From Marinoscillum furvescens DSM 4134 (GTDB taxonomy: Bacteria > Bacteroidota > Bacteroidia > Cytophagales > Cyclobacteriaceae): a stretch of DNA of 64,000 nt. The translations under genes were made by a program, and so were the position numbers. The stretch is from NCBI RefSeq assembly GCF_003386095.1, contig NZ_QREG01000002.1, forward strand, positions 161,160 through 225,159, in the 5' to 3' direction. The notes beneath the pieces are model-generated. The model was given only the letters and a program-made list of their open reading frames with translations. It was not told the origin of the DNA and made no database searches. This document shows, piece by piece, positions 52,240-61,800 of this stretch (positions are counted from its first letter, which is position 1; every line of letters begins with the position of its first letter).

Positions 52240-55200
52240 CATGAAATATATCTATTCAGCATTATTCCTGGGATTGTTCAGTATAGCGCTAGCGCAAAAA
52301 CCAATAGTGGTGAGTCTGGACAAATACAGTGCTACCGTAGATGAAACTATCTTCATCAATGGAGCTAACTTTCCCACCAATGTGGCAAATGTTTCTGTCT
52401 TTTTTGGAAATGGTAAGGCAACCGTTACCTCTGCAGCAGAAAACCAGCTGCAGGTAACCGTAACGAATACAGCCACCTTCGGTCCTGTTAGAGTTGTCAA
52501 CACCTCCAATGGTCTAGCAGGAGCTTCTGGACAGCCTTTCATGCTTAGTTACTCTGGTGATGCGCTAGACGCCAGCAAATTTGTAAAAAGAAGTACTACC
52601 ACAAGTGAGCAGGGAACCTACGACGTTTGTGTTTGTGATTTTAATGACAATGGTAAATTAGATGCCGCCGTTGCCAACTTCAACAACAGAAATATCAGCA
52701 TCTTCAACAACCTGACCACCTTTGGTAATCAGGCCTCATTTAGTAAAAGTTCGCTAGACAATGTATCTCCTACTATTAGCGTAGAATGTGGCGACCTTAA
52801 CGGAGATGGGCTCCCTGACCTGGTGGCTACCTCCTTTTCAGGAAGTGCTCCACAACATGTGAAGGTGTATCAAAACAATGGTACAGCAGGCATATCGTTT
52901 ACCAAGGTACTGGAATTTAGATTGCCCAATCTTTCCGCATCGGTGCCACGAAACCCACGTAAAATCAAAATAGCAGATATGGACCTGGATGGGAAAAGTG
53001 ACCTCATCATTGGATCTGAAAACGACAACTCTATATTTATCTATCAAAACACGACCACAGGAGGCACTTTATCCTTTGCATCAAGCCCTGAATCAATTAC
53101 CGTTTCAGGTGCTGACAATGCCGCATCCATAGAAATTGGTGACCTGAACAATGATGGTTTACCAGACATTGCGGCTGTAGCACTAAACATCCCGAATTCA
53201 TCCGTTTTTGTCATTCGAAATCAAAGCTCTCCCGGAAGTTTTAATTTTATTCAGGCAAGTACTATAAACGATTCCAATCAACGAACAAATGTCTCTCTAG
53301 TAGATATAGATGGTGATTTCAAACCAGAAATCATCACCACCAACAACCTTAAAAACGATGTAGACATTTTCGAGAACACTACATCAGGTATAGAAATCAC
53401 TTTTGACAACAGCCCCACCACATTATCTGTACAACGACCATGGTCTGTGGCCAGTGGAGATCTGAATGGTGATGGCAAGGTAGACCTGTCTGTGGCGACA
53501 CTTTCGGCAGACATCTACGTGCTAGAAAACACTACCAGCAATGGCTCTATAGCCTTCACCTCTTCTACATTTAGTGCTACTCCAGATAACCGCAACATTG
53601 AGTTAGCAGATATAGATGGAGATGCCAAACCGGACGTTATTACCACCAACAACACTGGAGAAACAGCCACAGGGTCACTGCTGGTGATGCTCAACCAAAA
53701 CTGTACAGTGTCAAAAATACTCCCTGAGGATTTGACGTTTTGCCTAAACGAACCCATTACTTTACGTGCCACCAACACCAGAAATGCTACCTATTCGTGG
53801 GCCATCACATCTGGCAATGGCAACATAACGGGAAGTGGTCAGGAAGTACAGGTTACCGTTACTAGTGGTGAGACCGCCACTGTTCAGGTCACTACTGCAG
53901 CCAATGATGGCTCATGTTCTGAGGCATCTTCTCAGGTATTTAGCCTAACCGGAGGGACGCCCCCTCCCACTCCATCCATCTCCAATTCTGCCTCCGGAAC
54001 CATCTGCTCTGGAGACAGCTTCACACTTACGGCCTCTACCGCTACTGCTGACGAATACTACTGGGTAACTCCTTCTGGTGACCAGATAACCACTACTACA
54101 AATACGCTCGAGTTTAGTGATGTATCGTCTGCAGATGCAGGAAACTACACCGTACGAACTTTTACATCAGGAAGCTGTACCAGTGCAGAAAGTCCCGCAC
54201 TTACCGTTGCCATAGACGAACCACCATCAGTAGTAATTGCAAGTTCAGCGTCTACTACATTTTGTGCAAATAGTACGATAAACCTGATAGTGCCCGACTA
54301 TGATGGCTACAGCTATCAGTGGCATAAAGATGGTACTGACCTAACAGGCGAAACCGCGAATACCTTTACGGCCAATGCTAGCGGGTCTTATACCGTCACA
54401 TTGACCAGTAACGCTACAAGTTGTAGCAAAACGAGTGGGGCAATTGCGCTTACAGCCGTGGAACTACCTGTTGGAAATATTGCCTCCGAAGATGAAATCT
54501 GTGTCAATGCAGAAATAAGTTTTGATGGCAGTGGCAGCACAAGTGATCCGAATGGTGAGCTCACTTATTCCTGGGACTTTGGAGATGGCAATACTGCTGA
54601 CACAGAAACAGCTAATCATACGTACACTACAGATGGCTCATACACCGTGACTCTCACTACTGGATATAGTAATGTCAACAGCTGTGAAAGCACGACCCAA
54701 AAAACTGTAGAAATCGCAGCCTTACCTTCCAACGACGAAATAGCTGCAGCACTCACTCCTGACCCATCCACAACTCAAAAATGTCCGGAAGATTCTCTGA
54801 CCCTTTCTTTGCCTACAAACTACCTGGCTTACGAGTGGACGGTAGATGGGGATGTAGTCAGCACCACCAATTCGGCTAAAATAGGTACGGCTCCAAAGTC
54901 CAGCTCCACAGATGTGACCATAGATGTGACCACAGACCTTGGCTGCGTGGTAGACGCCACTGTGATTACTGTGTCCAACCTGGCCAATGCTGGGTTTACT
55001 TTTTCATCGCCTGATGCTCAAATAGTAAACGATACCATTACACTTGATGATCGTACGGCCGAGGTGACTTTGCAAGTTTCTAATGGAACCGACTTTACCT
55101 GGTCACCTGAAGAAGTGATAAGCTCCACCAGTGGAGAAATGATCGATGTATATCCAAGAAGCCAATACACGACGGTCACAGTAACTGGTACTGATACCGA

Positions 55201-55522
55201 GGGATGTACTAACACCTCACAAATTACAATTGTATCACCGGGTTTAATACCGAGAAAATCCTTCTCGCCAAATGGAGATGGTATTGGCTATGAATGTTGG
55301 GAAATATTAAATTCCGAAAGCCTCACTGGATGCACAATCTTTATCCTTGATCAAAAAGGTAGTCATGTACTGAAAGCTGAAGCTCCATTTGTAGACAATT
55401 GTGTGTGGAATGGCAATATTGATAACGGCACATCGCCAGTCCCCGAAGGAGTTTACTATTACATCTTAAAATGTGATGATGGAGCGGATAGCTCTACAGG
55501 TACCATTATGTTGGCCCGCTAA
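52232..55522 (+). CDS. VCBS/PKD surface protein with gliding-type C-terminus
   Basis: A 1096-residue secreted protein. Signal peptide KYIYSALFLGLFSIALAQ; IPT/TIG-like domain (about 24-105); FG-GAP/VCBS repeats (about 130-485, with DLNGDGLPDLVA, DMDLDGKSDLIIG, DLNNDGLPDIAA, DIDGDAKPDVIT as Ca-binding blades of a propeller); Ig-like modules (490-740); a PKD domain (about 750-830, FDGSGSTSDPNGELTYSWDF); and a C-terminal domain beginning FSPNGDGIGYECWEI, the gliding-motility-associated (CHU_C/type B) signal for T9SS export. It overlaps the PorP/SprF gene by 8 bp; a start at ATG 52241 is equally possible. The gene pair mirrors the sprF-sprB arrangement. Confidence 0.9.
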   Translation: MNNMKYIYSALFLGLFSIALAQKPIVVSLDKYSATVDETIFINGANFPTNVANVSVFFGNGKATVTSAAENQLQVTVTNTATFGPVRVVNTSNGLAGASGQPFMLSYSGDALDASKFVKRSTTTSEQGTYDVCVCDFNDNGKLDAAVANFNNRNISIFNNLTTFGNQASFSKSSLDNVSPTISVECGDLNGDGLPDLVATSFSGSAPQHVKVYQNNGTAGISFTKVLEFRLPNLSASVPRNPRKIKIADMDLDGKSDLIIGSENDNSIFIYQNTTTGGTLSFASSPESITVSGADNAASIEIGDLNNDGLPDIAAVALNIPNSSVFVIRNQSSPGSFNFIQASTINDSNQRTNVSLVDIDGDFKPEIITTNNLKNDVDIFENTTSGIEITFDNSPTTLSVQRPWSVASGDLNGDGKVDLSVATLSADIYVLENTTSNGSIAFTSSTFSATPDNRNIELADIDGDAKPDVITTNNTGETATGSLLVMLNQNCTVSKILPEDLTFCLNEPITLRATNTRNATYSWAITSGNGNITGSGQEVQVTVTSGETATVQVTTAANDGSCSEASSQVFSLTGGTPPPTPSISNSASGTICSGDSFTLTASTATADEYYWVTPSGDQITTTTNTLEFSDVSSADAGNYTVRTFTSGSCTSAESPALTVAIDEPPSVVIASSASTTFCANSTINLIVPDYDGYSYQWHKDGTDLTGETANTFTANASGSYTVTLTSNATSCSKTSGAIALTAVELPVGNIASEDEICVNAEISFDGSGSTSDPNGELTYSWDFGDGNTADTETANHTYTTDGSYTVTLTTGYSNVNSCESTTQKTVEIAALPSNDEIAAALTPDPSTTQKCPEDSLTLSLPTNYLAYEWTVDGDVVSTTNSAKIGTAPKSSSTDVTIDVTTDLGCVVDATVITVSNLANAGFTFSSPDAQIVNDTITLDDRTAEVTLQVSNGTDFTWSPEEVISSTSGEMIDVYPRSQYTTVTVTGTDTEGCTNTSQITIVSPGLIPRKSFSPNGDGIGYECWEILNSESLTGCTIFILDQKGSHVLKAEAPFVDNCVWNGNIDNGTSPVPEGVYYYILKCDDGADSSTGTIMLAR

Positions 55523-55883
55523 GTTTTTCATCCCGTTAGGTTGTGCATTGTTCGGGTTGACACCAAATTAGTTTCAAACAGAAAAAATATAAATATTTTT
55601 ATTCTAAGGTTTAATTAAATGATACCAGCCATAATGAAGCATAATGACACCGATAATTAATCACGGAATTATTACAATTCGAATAGAGGATTTCACTTCT
55701 CTAAGAGAGATGAATTAAAATAATTCAATTTTTTATTGATATAGTTATGCTGTAATTTAGTTCGTTCATTGGCTTCATCGATTAAATCTTTGGGTTTATT
55801 ACCTGTTTAGGTACATTGCCAGATGGGTTACTTGAGCCATTTAATTGGTATGTATGGATAGTTTATCACCTTCTTGCTTAATT
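55523..55883. other. gene-free gap before the second giant gene
   Basis: The 361 bp between the VCBS gene and the next giant gene are very AT-rich. I find no open frame longer than 20 codons that looks real, no intrinsic terminator with T-run and no exact TAnnTTTG promoter. The length suggests that the giant gene has its own promoter here. Confidence 0.3.
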
Positions 55884-58800
55884 ATGAAAAGTTTTCGGGG
55901 ACGAGTACTACTGTTAATAATTACTGTAATGACTCCATTGCTATCATTTGGACAGGAAAACTGTGCGGATGGTATTGACAATGATGGAGACGGACTGGTT
56001 GATTGTTACGATTCGGAATGTTATAACTCAACTTCCTGCGATGACCATTATGTAGGTAATTCGGTGGTATGTTTTGAAGAACCCAGTACCGCCCCTGCAT
56101 TTGCGATGGTAGAGCAATGGTCCTCTGCTGATCAAACTGCCGATAGTTACGGCACCCCGATGGTAGCCGATCTGGATGATAATGGTATCCCCGAAGTTAT
56201 CACCATCAATCACCTCAACCAAAGACTATGGGTACTGGATGGAGCTACAGGAGCAGAAGTATGGAACCAGCCCACAGAAAATACTTCAGGAACCAATTTC
56301 ACACCACATTACAATCCAGCAGTAGGAAATGTAGACGACTCGGAATGCGCGTGGATTTTCGTAACTGCAGAATCAGGAACTCAAATATCTGCCTACAATT
56401 GTGAAGGTGTATTGCAATGGTCTTCCAACGCAACTCAATCTGGCCTGGGTACTCCAGGTTTAGCTGATTTTGATCAAGACGGAACTCCAGAAGTTTATTA
56501 CCGCGATGAAATTAAAAATGCCCTGGATGGCACCACATTGGTAGCTGGCGGTGGCGACTGGGAAGATGATATTGCCTACGGGGCACTTGCTATAGACGTA
56601 CTTCCTGATTCTGACTGTGCTGACTGTGCTGGTCTTGAACTGGTGACAGGTAAAAACATTTATGCTGTAAACCTGTCTGCAGGAACTCTTACAAGTCAAC
56701 GAAACATTTCAACTGACTATGGAAGCACCATAGACTTTGTGGTTTACTACGGCAATCAACGTGCGACCATTTCTGCAGCAGATTACAATTTGGATGGCAA
56801 TCTGGACATCATGTTGCCTGCAGAGCGAAGTAACAAAACAGCAGTATACTTCTGGGATGTAGCAAACAGTAGCGTTTCAGAATATAGACCGAGCAATGAC
56901 TGGCACTGGGGTGCTGGCCGTATCAATATTGCTGACATTGATAATGATGGTCTGATGAATGCTGTTTTTGTTTCAGGTAAAAAGCTATGGGCATTGGATG
57001 AGAACTGGAACAGAATCTGGGATATTGACATTCAAGAGCAGTCATCAGGGTTTACAGGCTGTACACTTTTCGACTTTAACGGCGATGGTGCCTCTGAAAT
57101 CATCTATCGTAGTGAGTACACGCTCATCGTAATCGATGGTAATGGAAATCAGAACACCGCTCAATCGAAAACATGTAGGTCACGAACAGCTGGTGAATAC
57201 CCGGTAGTGGCCGATGTAGATGGCGATGGTGCCAGTGAAATTTGTGTCTCGTGTTTTTTCGATGACTCTGACTCTCCCAACACCTGGACCAACACACGTT
57301 ATTCACACGTTCGGGTATTTGAAGCCGACGGAGAAGTATGGCAACCCTCTCGTTCTGTTTGGAACCAACATGCATATTTCAATGTAAACGTAAACGACAA
57401 TCTCACCATCCCTCAGGTTCAACAGGACCACACACGGATATTTGGCACAGTAGATTGTAACACAGGAACGGCTAAGGATATTAGACCGCTCAACGGCTTT
57501 TTGAACCAATCCACAATAATCGACTCTACAGGTTGTCCATCATATGTCTCACCTGACATCAATTTTGCTGGAAACATGAGTGCTACGGCATCTGTTTGTC
57601 CTCAAGCAGGATTTGAAGTAACCTTTGACATATCGAACACTGGAGATACTGATATTGCTGGTACACTACCCGTTACATTTTATGATGGAGACCCAAGAGT
57701 AGCTGGGTCTACAAAACTTAATACAGTAAACCACAGTTTGTCCAATCTGGAGGTGGGTGAAACAAGAACCATTACCCTTGACGTGGAGGGATCAGGAGGA
57801 GCATTTGATTTATACGTTTCAGTCAACGACTATGGTGGGACCCCTCCTATCACTGAAGGAGCAAATGCTGGAATTGTGGAATGTGAATCAGGCAATAACA
57901 TTGGAAACATTCCAGTGGACTACACCCCATTTTCATTAACCCTCAACAAACTAGCCGATAATACCAAATGTGATGATGCTAAGCCCAACAATGGTGCAGC
58001 GGAAGCTTACTTTGAAGGGACCATTCCTGCCGGAACTGAAACTATATGGCTGGAAGACTTTGGTGATCTATCTTATGGTGATAAATCTGATAACTCAGGT
58101 GACTCCCAGTGGACATCTACCCATACCTCAGGCTACACCCCTGATTTCTACGGTGTAGGCACTCATTGGTCAGACAATGCTTTTGAAGGTGATGATACGG
58201 GTTCATATTGGGAAAGAGGTCCCGTGACATGGACTTCCGAATCCATTGACATCTCCGGATTCTCCAATGTTACACTCAGTGCGGATTTATTATCCACCAG
58301 CAACTGTGACTATTCCTCTTCTAGCTATAGGGATAGAATTTACTTCACGTACATTCTTGACGGTACAGAATTAGTCTTTGCCGACGAGTATGGTGCTTTT
58401 GAATATCTATCGCCTTCCCTAAACATTGGGACTGGAAGCACTCTGGTATTGAAAGCTACGATCATCACTTCCGGTAATGACGAAATCATGGGTATTGACA
58501 ATATCCGAGTGACAGGAGATACCCCAGAGGTGACTCAAAAATTTACTGAAGCAGATGGCTATCAGTATGACTGGTATGAGGGCACTGATTTCTCTACAGT
58601 CGTACACAGTGGCATGGAATACAACACCATGGCTGAAGGCACCTATTCAGTAGTAGGATACAACATCGCAGCAAATTGTTATTCGGATACTTTAGATGTT
58701 ACAATCAATCGCAATGATCAGCCTCAATTTTTAGTTGGAATTTACCAAATTCAAGGGCAGACCAATTGTGTGAATCCTGATGGTATCCTTACTGCATTTG

Positions 58801-61800
58801 CCTATACAGACACTTTAGCTAATGGAGACCCGGCAGACACTTTGACTACCGGTTATTCATTCAACTGGTACATAGGATCAGACTTATTATCCGTAATCGG
58901 AACTGGAGATACGCTTGACCAATTAGAAGGGGGCGGATATACCGTAATAGTAGAAGAAACCGTAAGTGGGTGTACGAACAGTTCTACGGGTAACGTAGAT
59001 CCCCCTCTTGTAGTCCCTCCCGCCCCGGATGTGGCAGTTACCAATATTACAAGTTGCGGGGGCACAGGAAGTGCTTCGGCTACTGTTGGAGGCTCTACTA
59101 CTGGGTATGACTTTGAATGGTACATTGGTGAAAGTATCAAACCGACTGCTGACTTCACAACCTCAACCGTTACTGGACTATCCACAGGGTACTATATTGT
59201 CAGAGCAATCAGTCAATCTACTTCTTGTAATTCTGACACCACTAAAATCCAGATCGTTGACAATTCAACACAACCGACACCAGTAGCTTCTCAGTTCGCC
59301 GAAAACTCATCTTGTGACACCTTCACAGGAGTAGCCGTGGCAGATGGTGATGGTGCAGGTACCACTTCAGGGTACACGTTTGAATGGTTTTCTGGCAACA
59401 ATACCGCAGCTGAAAACAGACTTCCAGGTGCCATTGCAGGAAGTAGTCTTTCGGATGGAGATTCGCGAGCATCAGGGCTACCCGCAGGTATTTATACAGT
59501 GAGGGTTACTAAAGATGGTTGTACAGATACTGACACCGTACTTATTACGAATAATTACAGCGAACCAGAATTCAATGCAAGTACTCCTGTGGATACAGAC
59601 GAATCCATCGTAATGGATCGGGATGCCTATGTGAGTCTACCACAGCTTTTTGGTACAGGAAACCCCATTACAGGAGCAGTTACCATCAGTTACTGGGCCA
59701 ATTTTTCCACTACCAACTACAACAATGACGAGCGAACATTTTCGTCCGGAGCAACTGGAGAAGATCAGGTATTACTTTGGTCTGACAATCATAACGGGCT
59801 CGCTTTTGTATTGCGAACGGATGATAACTCCAGAGGACGAATCAATAGTGGATATAGTGCCACTGGCTGGGCTTTTGTAACCGGCACCTGGGATGCAGCC
59901 ACTGGCGAGATGAAACTCTATGTCAATGCAGTAGAAATTGGCTCTACCACTCATGTAGGAAGTGGGGTAATTAAAGACACTGGAAACAACATGTATCTAG
60001 GGCGTGATAATGCAAGCTCCAAGAAATTCGGAGGTGAACTAGATGAGGTCCGATTCTACGACCGGGCACTTAGTCAATCTGAAATTTTCCAATCAATGTG
60101 CGGTGAATTGACTGGTACAGAAGCTGGCTTGGTAGCGTACTATGACTTCAATAACATTGCCTCAACCACTACAGGTACCACTGTACCAGACATCACTGGA
60201 AACGGACATGATGGATCACTTCAGCAAGACGGTGCGAATATCAGTTTTCAAACCGCCACGATCACTTGTCCAGTAGCAGGTGTGACTAACAACACTAGTT
60301 GTGACGCCAGCAATCCAAATGGAACAATAGATCTTACCGGACTGATCACCCCAGCAGGCAGCTATACTTATACCTTGTACGAAGGGTTTTCTACCTCTAC
60401 CCAGCTAGCCCAAAATACGAGTGGAGTATTTTCTAGCCTGGATCAAGGCTTTTATACCGTAACCGCAGAAGATGGAACCACCAGTTGTATTACTACTCCT
60501 GCCACACTATCGGTAGGTACTGCTGAAGACCTCCCTGCCATTGTAACCACACCTACGAGCGATGCAGGCTGTGACGGCACTGGGTCCGGTCAAATTGCCG
60601 TAACTTCTTCAAGCAGCGGTGCAGAACCAACTGGCGGATATACCTACCGCATCTATGATGGCTGGAACAGCACCACACAGATAGGAAGCGATGTAACAGT
60701 AACTGACGGAAGTGTGGGACACACCTTTACAGGTCTGGAAGATGGGCAGTACCGCATAGAAGTTATCAATAACGATCTGACTTGCTCTTCTTACTATGAT
60801 GAAGAAGTAGACGATAACTCCTCGATACCTACAGTAAGTAGTGTCACCACGAGAAATAATAATTATTGTGTTGGAGCTAATGGATCTATTTCAGCTCAAA
60901 TGCCTGATGCCAATTCAAATTATACGTTTACCTGGTACTATGGATCAATTGTTGAAACAGATTCATTGATTTCAGGAGAAACAGGCAGCACCTTAAACGG
61001 AATAGATGAAGGTCAGTACACCTTTGTAGCTACTAGAAACGCTACGAATTGTACCAGTGCCCCTATCACTCGTTCGATCAAGGATTCTGTAATTGCTATT
61101 TCGGTAACCATACGCGAACAGCAACCACAATCTGGCTGCGGAGCTGGGGCCGGTGCAGATGGAATTGCTGAGGCAGGTGTGGATGATGGCCTTGGTGGAC
61201 TTACTACCTCAGGACACACCTTCGAATGGTCAGATGTTTCGGATTTTAGCAACATTCTAACGTCCACCGAAACCGCCTCCATAAGTGAGTTGTCGGGACT
61301 AGAGGGAGATAATACTTACTACCTGAGAGTTACAGACGACAATTCCGGATGTACGATCGAAAGAAGTGTTACCATTAGCAAATCATCCATTGTTCCTATT
61401 TTGACTGTAAACAGTAAAACGGCAAACACTGGATGTAATGCTTCGAGCTATGATGGCTCAGCTATCATAGATTTAGAATTCGATGGAAGTAATGTCTCAA
61501 GCCCATCAGGGGCTGGGTATTCATTTGAATGGTACTATTCAAGTGGAGTACAAGTAACAGATGGAGGCACCATTTCAGGCAGTAGTACCGAAAGCATTTC
61601 AGGACTTATTGACGGAACATACAAAGTAGTTTCTACAGCTCCGAATGGTTGTACATCCGACACTCTATCCGTAACAATTGACCTTAATGAAAACAAACCA
61701 GCTGCTACTGCTTCCGAAGACGAACCTACCACAGGGTGTAATATTGGAAATGGACGCGCTATAGCTGATGGAGATGGTGCTGGCACCACCTCTGGTTACA

